Assembly: GCA_038328705.1 (NCBI GenBank) | Contig: JBBQMG010000002.1 | Span: 1 to 64,000 of the forward strand | Source of the DNA: UBA668 sp038328705 | GTDB lineage: Bacteria > Actinomycetota > Acidimicrobiia > Acidimicrobiales > Ilumatobacteraceae | DNA length: 64,000 nt | Direction of reading: 5' to 3' | In this document: positions 24,340 to 31,970 of the stretch, piece after piece | How positions within the stretch are numbered: position 1 is the stretch's first letter | How the letters are laid out: every line of letters begins with the position of its first letter | Notes under the pieces: model-generated | What the model saw: only the letters and a program-made list of their open reading frames with translations | Databases searched by the model: none | Told to the model about the DNA's origin: nothing | Program-made: the position numbers and the translations under genes

Positions 24340-24668
24340 AGCGCCTCGCCCTTCACACCCGTGTCCGCAGCCGTCGTGTCGACTTCGACGATCTTGTGGC
24401 GCGGATGGCTCTGGATGCCCGCCAGGCGCTCGGCCTCGTGGACCTTCATCGCGCTGGTGTATTCGAAATACATCTTGATGAACTGGCCGATCACGCTGAA
24501 GACGACAAGGCCGACCATGAAGGTCGGACGTGTGTCCAGCCAGCGATCGAGGCCGTAGCCGACACCGAGGAACACCAGTACGACCAACGCGAAGTCCATG
24601 CCGCGGCCCAGCGTCTGGCCGGACTGCTGATGCTCAGAGATCTTGCGCTGGTCGGGCAGGACTTTCAC
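24336..24668 (-). CDS. AtpZ-like protein (F0F1-ATPase-associated, two membrane helices)
   Basis: About 110 aa long, it contains QTLGRGMDFALVVLVFLGVG YGLDRWLDTRP and FMVGLVVFSVIGQFIKMYFE YT. This is the two-helix AtpZ/AtpI family (PF09527 type) with its conserved G-x-x-L-D-x-W motif between helices. These small proteins precede AtpI and atpB and are linked to Mg2+/Ca2+ transport or assembly. I prefer GTG 24668. The frame is open to a GTG at 24737, but those 23 residues look non-conserved. Confidence 0.72.
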   Translation of the reverse strand: MKVLPDQRKISEHQQSGQTLGRGMDFALVVLVFLGVGYGLDRWLDTRPTFMVGLVVFSVIGQFIKMYFEYTSAMKVHEAERLAGIQSHPRHKIVEVDTTAADTGVKGEAL

Positions 24669-24790
24669 GGGGGCGTTTGGGTTCCTCGGGAAGCGTGCCA
24701 GCCACGACGTTGTGACCGAGCTTGTGAACGCGCACACAATCTAGTCGAACGCGCACCACCTCACGCAAACCCGACGAGAGATCGAGCGAG

Positions 24791-25909
24791 CTAAGCCCGG
24801 CGACGTCGGATCTGCGGGTGCAAGATCGTGTAGAGCACCAGTCCCAACATGGCCACACCAATCGGGATGTAGCTGGTGCCGCTGCCGGTGAACACCGGGT
24901 ACAGCACGAACGCAGACAGCAACGCAGTCCACGCCCAAAGAATCAGCACGCTCCGGCGTTGGCCATGACCCATCTCCATCAACCGGTGATGAAGGTGGCC
25001 CTTGTCCGCCGATGCGACCCCTTGGCGGCGAGCCGTGCGACGGATGATCGCGAACAGCGTGTCGAGGATGGGCACACCAAGGATGATGAGCGGGATGAGC
25101 AACGGGGCGATGAAGAAGTACGTCTGACCCACGAACCGCTGGTCGTTCGGGTCGGCTCGGCCACCGACGACGCTGGTGCTGACGGCCATCAGCAAACCCA
25201 ACAGCAGCGCCCCGCCATCACCCATGAAGATGCGCGCCGGATTGAAGTTGTACGGAAGGAAGCCGAGACAGATGCCAACGGCAAGGATGGCGACAAGTGA
25301 CCCGATGTTGGGCTGCGTGATCATGCCCGGGATCTCGGCCAGGTGCTGGCTGTAGAGGAAGAAGGCGCCGGCGCCGATGGCCACGATGCCCGCTGCCAAG
25401 CCGTCGAGTCCGTCGATCAGGTTGATGGCATTCGTCATACCCAGCAGCCAGAGCACAGTGACCAGCTGCGCCCAGTCGCTACTCAGGACCAGGACCCCCA
25501 CGAACGGCACACGGAAGTTGTACATCTGAACGCCGTAGTAGACGAGGATCGCCCCGGCGGCGATGGTGCCCATCACCTTTGCCGGTGCCGAGATCTCACG
25601 AATGTCGTCGATGAAGCCGATCAGGAAGATGGCAGTGGCAGCGAACAGCACCCCGCGGGGTTCGGAGAAGTTTGCGTAGAGCGGATCGAAGACGTCCATG
25701 AGCCGCGAGGCAGCAAACGCAACGATGAAGCCGACGAACATTGCGATGCCACCAACGTCGGGCGTTGCAACCTTGTGCACTCGCCGATCGTCGGGCTCGA
25801 CCACCCATCCCAGTCGCCGCGCGGCCCTGCCGACGATCGGCGTTGCCACGAATGTCACCAGCGCGGCGATGGCACCGATGAGAAGATACGCGCCAGTGCC
25901 TGGCATCAC
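24791..25909 (-). CDS. wecA: Undecaprenyl-phosphate N-acetylglucosaminyl-1-phosphate transferase (MraY/WecA family)
   Basis: This 372-aa polytopic protein moves a UDP-HexNAc sugar-phosphate onto undecaprenyl phosphate. In actinobacteria this starts the arabinogalactan linker or wall polysaccharides. Motifs are KVATPDVGGIAMF, LIGFIDDIREI (metal-binding Asp pair), NAINLIDGLDGLAAG, FNPARIFMGDGGALLLG and DKGHLHHRLMEMG (HIHH-like). Its location just before the atp genes matches M. tuberculosis rfe (Rv1302). The GTG start overlaps the preceding stop. Confidence 0.9.
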   Translation of the reverse strand: MMPGTGAYLLIGAIAALVTFVATPIVGRAARRLGWVVEPDDRRVHKVATPDVGGIAMFVGFIVAFAASRLMDVFDPLYANFSEPRGVLFAATAIFLIGFIDDIREISAPAKVMGTIAAGAILVYYGVQMYNFRVPFVGVLVLSSDWAQLVTVLWLLGMTNAINLIDGLDGLAAGIVAIGAGAFFLYSQHLAEIPGMITQPNIGSLVAILAVGICLGFLPYNFNPARIFMGDGGALLLGLLMAVSTSVVGGRADPNDQRFVGQTYFFIAPLLIPLIILGVPILDTLFAIIRRTARRQGVASADKGHLHHRLMEMGHGQRRSVLILWAWTALLSAFVLYPVFTGSGTSYIPIGVAMLGLVLYTILHPQIRRRRA

Positions 25910-26382
25910 GGACGCCGGAGTAGAGGGTCGTGCGCTTCGAAACCTTGGTGCCCGAACCAGCCGGCCGCCACCAGCGCAAACAGCGAGTAGACCGGGACAG
26001 ACGGCGATTTGCTCATCGCGTGGCGCACAACAGCGACCACCCAGTCGAGGTAGGGAACAAGGGGAATGTGCAGCGCATCGTCATTGTCGCTGAACAGCTT
26101 CACCAACAGATGACGCTCGACGTAGAACATCGCGAGGAGCAGGCTTGCAGCCGTGACAGCTACTGCAACGGCGGCAGCACGACGTCCGGGACTCCGCATG
26201 CCGGCGTGAACGCCATACGCAACGACCACTCCGAACAGCGGAATCAGGTATGCCTGCGTCGAGTGCGTACCGATCACGATCAGGAACCAGGCCAGGCCTG
26301 CGAACAGACCAGCGATGACACCGAACAACACGCCCCGGCGCAACGAGCGCGCGGGTTGAGGGTTGCCAGCGACGTTGCTCAC
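25906..26382 (-). CDS. Membrane protein of unknown function, paralogue of the 43826-44419 product
   Basis: The 158-aa protein has about four hydrophobic segments. Its second half (FYVERHLLVKLFSDNDDALH, IPLVPYLDWV, VPVYSLFALVAAGWFGHQGF) aligns along its length with that of the protein encoded at 43826 (YYINRHLLIAEG, IPLIPTFEEL, YVFSGICVAAAAFFGFKGI). The shared core is [YV]x2RHLL-x(10,14)-IPL[IV]P. I know no named family. It is coupled to wecA by a GTGA overlap. A TACAGT box lies eight bases before its GTG start. Confidence 0.7.
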   Translation of the reverse strand: MSNVAGNPQPARSLRRGVLFGVIAGLFAGLAWFLIVIGTHSTQAYLIPLFGVVVAYGVHAGMRSPGRRAAAVAVAVTAASLLLAMFYVERHLLVKLFSDNDDALHIPLVPYLDWVVAVVRHAMSKSPSVPVYSLFALVAAGWFGHQGFEAHDPLLRRP

Positions 26383-26390
26383 GAGCGATC

Positions 26391-26396
26391 ACTGTA
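26391..26396 (-). promoter_or_regulatory. Leaderless -10 box before the membrane protein-wecA unit
   Basis: TACAGT on the minus strand ends eight bases before GTG 26382. It could drive wecA and perhaps the atp genes independently of glyA. Confidence 0.45.
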
Positions 26397-26400
26397 GCGA

Positions 26401-27648
26401 TCAGGCATACGGCGGGAACCGCGCGCACAACGCGGCCACTTCGGCCTTGGCCGCCATCACGGCGGTGGGGTCGGCACGATGGCGAAGAACGCGAGCGATC
26501 AGTTCTGCTATCACCGTCATCTCCGCCTCCTTCATTCCCTGCGTGGTCACCGACGGAGTGCCGATGCGCACACCGCTGGTCACGAACGGGCTGCGCGGGT
26601 CGTCGGGGATGGTGTTCTTGTTGAGGGTGATGCCACCCTCGTCGAGGACGGCCTGAGCTTCCTTGCCCGTGAGTTCGGCATCGAACGGACGCAGATCGAC
26701 CACCATCAGGTGGCTGTCGGTGCCACCGCTGACAAGACGGAAACCCTGGTGCACCAATGCCTCGGCGAGCGCGCCGGCATTCTTCACGATCTGCTGCGCA
26801 TAGTCCTCGAACTCGGGTTGCATGGCTTCATAGAACGCCACTGCCTTGCCGGCAATGACGTGCTCGAGTGGGCCACCCTGCCAGCCGGGGAACACGGCCT
26901 TGTCGATCGCGGCGCCGTACTCGGCCTTGCTGAGAATGCAACCACCGCGGGGCCCGCGCAGGGTCTTGTGCGTGGTGAACGTGACGATGTCCGCGTACGG
27001 CACCGGGTTGGCGTGCGCGCCGCCGGCGATCAGGCCCGCCAGGTGCGCGGCGTCGAACATGAACAGCGCGCCCACTTCATCGGCGATCGCCTTGAACGCG
27101 GCCGGGTCGAGGCGCCGCGGGTAGCTGGTGGTACCTGCAACGATGAGTTTCGGGCGGTGCTGCAAGGCGAGGTCACGCACCTCGTTCATGTCGATGCGCT
27201 CCTCCCCCTTCGTCACCTTGTAGGGCACGAAGCGGTAGAGCTTGCCGCTGGCGTTGACCGGCGAGCCGTGCGTGAGGTGGCCGCCGTGGTCGAGGCTGAG
27301 GCCCAGCACCGTGTCGCCCGGCTGCAGGATGACTTGGTAGGCGCACATGTTGGCGTTGGCGCCACTGTGCGGTTGCACGTTGGCGTGATCGGCGCCGAAC
27401 AGTTCCTTGACCCGCGAGATGGCGAGCGACTCGATCTCGTCGATGATGGCGTTGCCGCCGTAGTAACGCTTGCCGGGCAGACCCTCTGAGTACTTGTTGG
27501 TCAGGGCGCTGCCGACCGCTCGCATGACAGCCGGGGAGGTGAAGTTCTCACTGGCGATGAGCTGCAGACCGGTGCACTGACGCTGCACCTCCGCGTCGAT
27601 GAGGTCGAAGATGACCGTGTCGGGCTTGGTATCGCTGGGGAACGGCAT
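26401..27648 (-). CDS. glyA: Serine hydroxymethyltransferase
   Basis: This 415-aa PLP enzyme interconverts serine and glycine with tetrahydrofolate. Motifs are LQLIASENFTSPAVMRAVGS, YYGGNAIIDEIE, QPHSGANANMCAY, FDAAHLAGLIAGG and the PLP lysine in TFTTHKTLRGPRGG (Lys228). Length is normal. Its ATG follows the rpiB stop by one base, so the two are coupled. Downstream come the wecA and atp genes, an order also seen in Firmicutes (rpiB-glyA-...-atp). Confidence 0.97.
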   Translation of the reverse strand: MPFPSDTKPDTVIFDLIDAEVQRQCTGLQLIASENFTSPAVMRAVGSALTNKYSEGLPGKRYYGGNAIIDEIESLAISRVKELFGADHANVQPHSGANANMCAYQVILQPGDTVLGLSLDHGGHLTHGSPVNASGKLYRFVPYKVTKGEERIDMNEVRDLALQHRPKLIVAGTTSYPRRLDPAAFKAIADEVGALFMFDAAHLAGLIAGGAHANPVPYADIVTFTTHKTLRGPRGGCILSKAEYGAAIDKAVFPGWQGGPLEHVIAGKAVAFYEAMQPEFEDYAQQIVKNAGALAEALVHQGFRLVSGGTDSHLMVVDLRPFDAELTGKEAQAVLDEGGITLNKNTIPDDPRSPFVTSGVRIGTPSVTTQGMKEAEMTVIAELIARVLRHRADPTAVMAAKAEVAALCARFPPYA

Positions 27649-27649
27649 G

Positions 27650-28195
27650 TCAGAACTCCGGGTTGTCGTTGTCGTTGGCGTTGGCGTTGTCGTTGTCGTT
27701 GGCGTTGGCGTTGGCGTTGTCGTTGTCGTTGTCGTTGTCGGCGCGTGCGGTTTCGTCGCGCTCGATCTGCATCACTTGCTCGACGCGGCGCAGGTGGCGG
27801 CCACCTTCGAACGGCGTGGTGAGGAACAGTTGGACGATTTCATCGGCGAGACCAGTACCCACCACGCGACCACCGATGCTGAGCACGTTGGCATCGTTGT
27901 GTTGCCGAGCCATGCGAGCCGTGTAGAGGTCGTTGCAGAGCGCAGCGCGCACGCCGTGCACCTTGTTCGCAGCCAGCTGTTCGCCCTGGCCGCTACCGCC
28001 GATGACGATGCCGAACAACGCATTGCCGTCGCGCACGGTGCGGGCGACCGAGGCACAGATCTCTGGGTAGTCGACTGCCTCTGTGCTGTGCGTGCCGTGG
28101 TCGAGCACATCGTGCCCACCTGCCTGCAGCACCTCGACGAGGTGCTGCTTGAGTTCGTACCCGGCATGATCCGAGCCAATCGCGATCAGAGACAT
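27650..28195 (-). CDS. rpiB: Ribose-5-phosphate isomerase B with an Asn-rich repeat tail
   Basis: The first ~150 residues are a normal RpiB (SLIAIGSDHAGYELKQHLVE, THSTEAVDYPEICASVARTV, GIVIGGSGQGEQLAANKVHG). GEQ (Glu72) replaces the E. coli Cys, as in mycobacterial RpiB. The enzyme isomerises ribose-5-phosphate and ribulose-5-phosphate. The last ~30 residues are a tail of 13 Asp-Asn or Ala-Asn dipeptides encoded by a 6-bp microsatellite. The ATG at 28195 has a TACACT box seven bases upstream. Confidence 0.95.
   Translation of the reverse strand: MSLIAIGSDHAGYELKQHLVEVLQAGGHDVLDHGTHSTEAVDYPEICASVARTVRDGNALFGIVIGGSGQGEQLAANKVHGVRAALCNDLYTARMARQHNDANVLSIGGRVVGTGLADEIVQLFLTTPFEGGRHLRRVEQVMQIERDETARADNDNDNDNANANANDNDNANANDNDNPEF
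27662..27739. repeat. 13-unit hexanucleotide repeat in the 3' end of rpiB
   Basis: Thirteen 6-bp units, GTTGTC or GTTGGC on the plus strand, run without interruption and are in frame with rpiB. Counted from the N-terminal side of the protein they encode four Asp-Asn, three Ala-Asn, two Asp-Asn, two Ala-Asn and two Asp-Asn. Confidence 0.95.
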
Positions 28196-28202
28196 CGACG
28201 CG

Positions 28203-28208
28203 AGTGTA
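28203..28208 (-). promoter_or_regulatory. Leaderless -10 box of rpiB
   Basis: TACACT on the minus strand ends seven bases before the ATG at 28195. Confidence 0.5.
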
Positions 28209-28244
28209 GGTGACACTGCCGGTCGCGAACCCAGCCCTCCCCCC

Positions 28245-28287
28245 GTTTGTGCACTTCCGCCCGCCGAGCGACCGAAAGTGCACAAAC
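28245..28287. repeat. 43-bp intergenic palindrome between rpiB and the thiolase gene
   Basis: Perfect 12-base arms GTTTGTGCACTT and AAGTGCACAAAC surround a 19-base centre rich in CG. It lies between two divergent promoters. It has the same total length as the palindromes at 4496 and 4614 but an unrelated sequence. It could be an operator or a mobile palindromic element. Confidence 0.8.
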
Positions 28288-28329
28288 GCTGAACACCGAG
28301 CTGGTTCGCTGATAGTCGAGCTCAGTTCG

Positions 28330-28335
28330 TACCCT
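28330..28335 (+). promoter_or_regulatory. Leaderless -10 box of the thiolase-like gene
   Basis: TACCCT ends six bases before ATG 28342. Confidence 0.4.
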
Positions 28336-28341
28336 GGCGGC

Positions 28342-29820
28342 ATGTTGCTCGACCCTCGCACTCCCGTCCTCATCGGTGCCGGCCAATTCGTTCACCGTGC
28401 GGCAGGGTTGGATGACTCGCTCGATGCATCCGCGATGATGTGCGAAGCCATTCGCTCGGCGGCCGCCGACGCAGGTCTTGCCGAGGTGCCGAACCCGGAT
28501 TCGGTGAGGGTGGTCGGGCTGCTCAGCTGGAAGTACGGCGACCCGGCCTGGGTCGTGGCGAACCAACTGGGTCTGACCCCGCGCGAGACCGCAACCACCA
28601 CGATGGGTGGCAACAGCCCGCAGACGTTGGTCAATGGCACGGCGATGGAGATCCAGCGCGGCGAGCTGGACCTTGCAATCCTGTGCGGCGGCGAGGCCTG
28701 GAGGACACGAATGCGCGCCCGCAAGGCCGGAGTGGAACTGCACTGGCCCACGGCGCCAGCCGACCAGATGCCGCGCTTGCTGGGCGAGGACCTGGAGATG
28801 AATCACCCGAGCGAACGTGCCCGTAACATCGTCATGCCCGTGCAGGTGTACCCGATGTTCGAGACCGCCGTGCGGGCAGCTGCCGGCCGCACTGTCGAGG
28901 AACAACAGACACTGAGCAGCGAGCTGTACGCGAAGTTCAGCAAGGTCGCGGCAGCGAACCCGTACGCCTGGATCCGTGACGCCAAGACCGCCGAAGAGAT
29001 TCGCACGCCGTCGGCCACGAACCGCATGATCGGCTTCCCGTACCCGAAGTACATGAACTCGAACAACGACGTCGACATGGGTGCTGCACTCATCATGTGC
29101 AGCGTCGAGAAGGCAGAGGCCCTCGGCGTGCCTCGCGACCGTTGGGTGTTTCCGCACTCCGGCGCCGACTGCCACGAGCACAACTACATCAGCAACCGGT
29201 GGAGCTTCGCCGAGACGCCCGCTGTGGAACTCGGCGGTCGACGCGCGCTCGAGCTTGCCGGTGTCGACATCGACGACATCGAGATCATCGATCTCTACTC
29301 GTGCTTCCCGTCGGCGGTGCAGCTGGGCGCGCAGAGCCTGGGTATCTCGCTGGACCGTCAGGTCACCCGCACCGGCGGTCTCGCCTTCGCCGGCGGCCCC
29401 TGGAACAACTACGTGATGCACGCGATCGCTACGGTGATGAACGACCTGCGCGACCGCCCTGGCGCCAAGGGCCTGGTGTGGGCCAATGGCGGGTACGCCA
29501 CCAAGCATTCGTTCGGCGTCTACAGCACCTCTCCCCCAATCTCGTTTCAGCATGCGTACCCGCAGGACGAGATCGATGTGATGCCGCGCCGCCAACTGGC
29601 CGAGCCCGCCGATGCACAGGGCAGCGCAACGATCGAGGCGTACACCGTCATGTTCTCGCGCGACGGCGAGCCGGAAACCACGTTGGCCGCCTGCCTTCTG
29701 GCCGACGGTCACCGGGCGTGGGGCACCTCCTCGGACGCAACCCTGGCTGCAGCAATGTGCGAGGGCGAATGGGTCGGCCACACCGCCGAGCTCGACGCCG
29801 CAGGCACGCTCTTTGTGTAG
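28342..29820 (+). CDS. Acetyl-CoA acetyltransferase-like protein (SCP-x/thiolase family)
   Basis: The 492-aa protein has a thiolase-fold N-terminus (RTPVLIGAGQFVHRA) and GGNSPQTLVNGTAMEIQRGE. The later motif DDIEIIDLYSCFPSAVQLGA occurs in acyltransferases related to sterol carrier protein x thiolase. A C-terminal OB-like extension (GSATIEAYTVMFSRDGEPET) may be DUF35-like. It probably makes or cleaves a beta-ketoacyl-CoA, with unknown substrate. The open frame extends upstream to 28210 through a palindrome, so ATG 28342 with its -10 box is preferred. It is first in a plus-strand block. Confidence 0.82.
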   Translation: MLLDPRTPVLIGAGQFVHRAAGLDDSLDASAMMCEAIRSAAADAGLAEVPNPDSVRVVGLLSWKYGDPAWVVANQLGLTPRETATTTMGGNSPQTLVNGTAMEIQRGELDLAILCGGEAWRTRMRARKAGVELHWPTAPADQMPRLLGEDLEMNHPSERARNIVMPVQVYPMFETAVRAAAGRTVEEQQTLSSELYAKFSKVAAANPYAWIRDAKTAEEIRTPSATNRMIGFPYPKYMNSNNDVDMGAALIMCSVEKAEALGVPRDRWVFPHSGADCHEHNYISNRWSFAETPAVELGGRRALELAGVDIDDIEIIDLYSCFPSAVQLGAQSLGISLDRQVTRTGGLAFAGGPWNNYVMHAIATVMNDLRDRPGAKGLVWANGGYATKHSFGVYSTSPPISFQHAYPQDEIDVMPRRQLAEPADAQGSATIEAYTVMFSRDGEPETTLAACLLADGHRAWGTSSDATLAAAMCEGEWVGHTAELDAAGTLFV

Positions 29821-29859
29821 CGAGTCACAGGAGTCGCAGTGGTGGCATGCTCTGGGGAT

Positions 29860-30795
29860 ATGTCGTCAACACCGCTGTCCGTCATTGTCGATTGCGATCC
29901 CGGCCACGACGATGCCATCGCCATCCTCGTCGCGGCCCGGCACACCAACCTGGTGGGCATCACCACCGTCGCCGGCAATGCTCCGCTCGACGCCATCACC
30001 CGCAACGCGATCATCGTCCGCGACCTGTTGCAGCTGGACTGCCCTGTCCACTCCGGCGCCAACCGCCCACTGACCCGCGCGCCGCGGCATGCAGACTACG
30101 TCCACGGCGAAAGTGGCATGGATGGGGCGGACCTGCCGGAGCCCAGCGGTCCGCCCGCCAGTCACGATGCCATCGGTTTCATCATCGACACCTGTCGCGC
30201 AGAAGAGGGAATCTGGCTGGTGCCGACCGGCCCCCTCACCAACATCGCCCTGGCCCTGCGCGCTGCGCCAGACCTTGCCAGTCACATCGGCGGTATCTCT
30301 TTGATGGGAGGTGGCACATTCGGAAACCGCACCGCCGCCGCCGAGTTCAACCTGTGGTGCGACCCGGAGGCTGCGCACATGGTGTTCTCCTACGGCGGTC
30401 CGCTGATCATGTCCGGTCTCGATGTGACGCATCAGTTCCAGGCGGTGCCCGAGCGTGTCGACATGATCAGAGCACTGCCCGGTCGGCTGGCCGCCGTCCT
30501 CGCGGATCTGTTCGAGTTCTTCAGCGGCACGTACACCACTCGTCATCACCACATTCTCGGCGCACCCGTGCACGATCCGATCGCAGTGCTGGCACTCACC
30601 CATCCGCAGCTGTTCGAGCGGAAGCTGGCTCACGTTCAGATCGAAATTCAGGGCCGCCTCACTGCGGGCATGACCATCATCGATCAACGCGACCTGCGCG
30701 AGGTCCTCGACGCCAACTGTGACTGGATCACCGGCATCAACGCCGATGCCGCCTGGCAAGTGGTCGTCGAAGCCGTCCAACACTTCTCGAACTGA
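29860..30795 (+). CDS. Inosine/uridine-preferring nucleoside hydrolase
   Basis: The 311-aa protein begins PLSVIVDCDPGHDDAIAILV, the calcium-binding DxDxxxDD signature of IunH-type nucleoside hydrolases. These split ribonucleosides into base and ribose. Other conserved parts are VAGNAPLDAITRNA, WLVPTGPLTNIALALRAAPD, ISLMGGG and EFNLWCDPEAAHMVF. A GTG at 29839 in frame would add seven residues, but ATG 29860 fits family alignments better. It follows the thiolase gene by 39 bases. Confidence 0.9.
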   Translation: MSSTPLSVIVDCDPGHDDAIAILVAARHTNLVGITTVAGNAPLDAITRNAIIVRDLLQLDCPVHSGANRPLTRAPRHADYVHGESGMDGADLPEPSGPPASHDAIGFIIDTCRAEEGIWLVPTGPLTNIALALRAAPDLASHIGGISLMGGGTFGNRTAAAEFNLWCDPEAAHMVFSYGGPLIMSGLDVTHQFQAVPERVDMIRALPGRLAAVLADLFEFFSGTYTTRHHHILGAPVHDPIAVLALTHPQLFERKLAHVQIEIQGRLTAGMTIIDQRDLREVLDANCDWITGINADAAWQVVVEAVQHFSN

Positions 30796-30801
30796 CGCCC
30801 G

Positions 30802-30843
30802 ATGGAGGGTTCCAGCCCCTCCCAGGTCGTCGAAACCCTCCAT
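30802..30843. terminator. 42-bp palindrome between two plus-strand genes, possible terminator
   Basis: Ten-base arms ATGGAGGGTT and AACCCTCCAT begin six bases after the nucleoside hydrolase stop. GGAGGG can alternatively pair with CCCTCC at 30817-30822. No T-run follows. It is either a terminator or another member of the intergenic palindrome class. Confidence 0.5.
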
Positions 30844-30889
30844 TGGGGCTCGGGGCGCTCCGACTAGCTCGACGTCGTGGGCGCACACC

Positions 30890-30895
30890 TACGCT
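30890..30895 (+). promoter_or_regulatory. Leaderless -10 box of the alcohol dehydrogenase gene
   Basis: TACGCT ends exactly seven bases before ATG 30903. Confidence 0.5.
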
Positions 30896-30902
30896 GCGCA
30901 GC

Positions 30903-31952
30903 ATGCGAGCAGCCGTGATGAAGGACTGGAAACTCCGAGTCGACGACGTGCCGGACCCGGTGCCGGGGCCGGGCCAGGTGCTGACCAAGGTGCTCGCCTG
31001 CGGCATCTGCGGTAGCGACCTGCACATGCTGCGCCACGGTGAGGAATCGCGACGACTGACCCAAGAACTGCAGGCTGACGCACAGCCCGACGCGATGGGC
31101 ATGAAGATGTTCGAGCCGGACGCTGACACGGTGATGGGCCACGAGTTCTGCTGCGAAGTGGTCGAGCTGGGCCCTGGTTGCAACAATCTGGCAGTCGGCG
31201 ATGTCGTCGTCAGCCTGCCGGTCGCATTCGACGTCGAGGGCTTACACCCGCTGGGCTACTCGAACCGTTACAACGGTGGCTACGCCGAGCTGATGGTGTT
31301 CAACGAACTCACCGGCATCAAGGTTCCCAGCGGTCTTCCGGCGGAGATGGCCGCGATGACCGAGCCGCTGGCTGTGGGTGTCCACGCAGTCGCAAAGAGT
31401 CGCATCTCTGGCGGCGACAGCGCAATCGTGCTCGGCGCCGGCCCAGTCGGGTTGGCGTGCGTTGCCGAACTGCGCATGCGCGGCATCGGCCCGATCGTGG
31501 TGGCCGACTTCTCCGCCAAGCGTCGCGAGTTGGCCGTATTGTTGGGAGCCGACGTCGTCGTCGACCCGCGCGAAACACCCGCTATCGAGGCGTGGCGCAA
31601 GATCGACGGAGTACGGCCGCTGGTCATCTTCGAAGCAGTCGGCGTGCCTGGAATGATCGAACAGGCGATGCGGATGGCACCCAAGGATGCGCGCATTCTG
31701 GTGGTTGGCGCATGCATGCAGGAGGACCGCATCCATCCGATGTTGGGTATTGGTCGCGAGCTCAGCATTCAGTTCGTGCTCGGCTACGAGCCGATGGAGT
31801 TCTCCGGCGCGCTGCAGGCAATCGCCGAGGGCAAGACCGACCTCTCGCCGTGGCTCACCGGCACGGTTGGCGTGGACGGCGTACCGCAAGCGTTCGCAGA
31901 CCTCGCTGACCCCGAACACCACGCCAAGATCCTGGTCGTCCCCGGCACCTGA
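30903..31952 (+). CDS. Zinc-dependent medium-chain alcohol dehydrogenase
   Basis: The 349-aa MDR protein has the catalytic zinc motif LACGICGSDLHML, then VMGHEFCCEVVELGPG, and the Rossmann glycine motif VLGAGPVGLACVAELRMRG. The four-cysteine structural zinc lobe of classical ADHs is missing, replaced by a charged stretch (RHGEESRRLTQELQADA...). It probably oxidises an alcohol or polyol with NAD(P), substrate unknown. The DPP IV-type gene follows after 18 bp. Confidence 0.87.
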   Translation: MRAAVMKDWKLRVDDVPDPVPGPGQVLTKVLACGICGSDLHMLRHGEESRRLTQELQADAQPDAMGMKMFEPDADTVMGHEFCCEVVELGPGCNNLAVGDVVVSLPVAFDVEGLHPLGYSNRYNGGYAELMVFNELTGIKVPSGLPAEMAAMTEPLAVGVHAVAKSRISGGDSAIVLGAGPVGLACVAELRMRGIGPIVVADFSAKRRELAVLLGADVVVDPRETPAIEAWRKIDGVRPLVIFEAVGVPGMIEQAMRMAPKDARILVVGACMQEDRIHPMLGIGRELSIQFVLGYEPMEFSGALQAIAEGKTDLSPWLTGTVGVDGVPQAFADLADPEHHAKILVVPGT

Positions 31953-31970
31953 CCTGGCAGACTCGCGGCG

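Noticed and set aside
24669..24737. 23-residue N-terminal extension of the AtpZ-like protein (from GTG 24737)
   Set aside because: The extension has no conserved character. The internal GTG at 24668 gives the usual family length, though this remains uncertain.
27662..27739. Possible CRISPR-like or intergenic repeat array
   Set aside because: Units are 6 bp without spacers and lie inside the rpiB reading frame, so this is a coding microsatellite.
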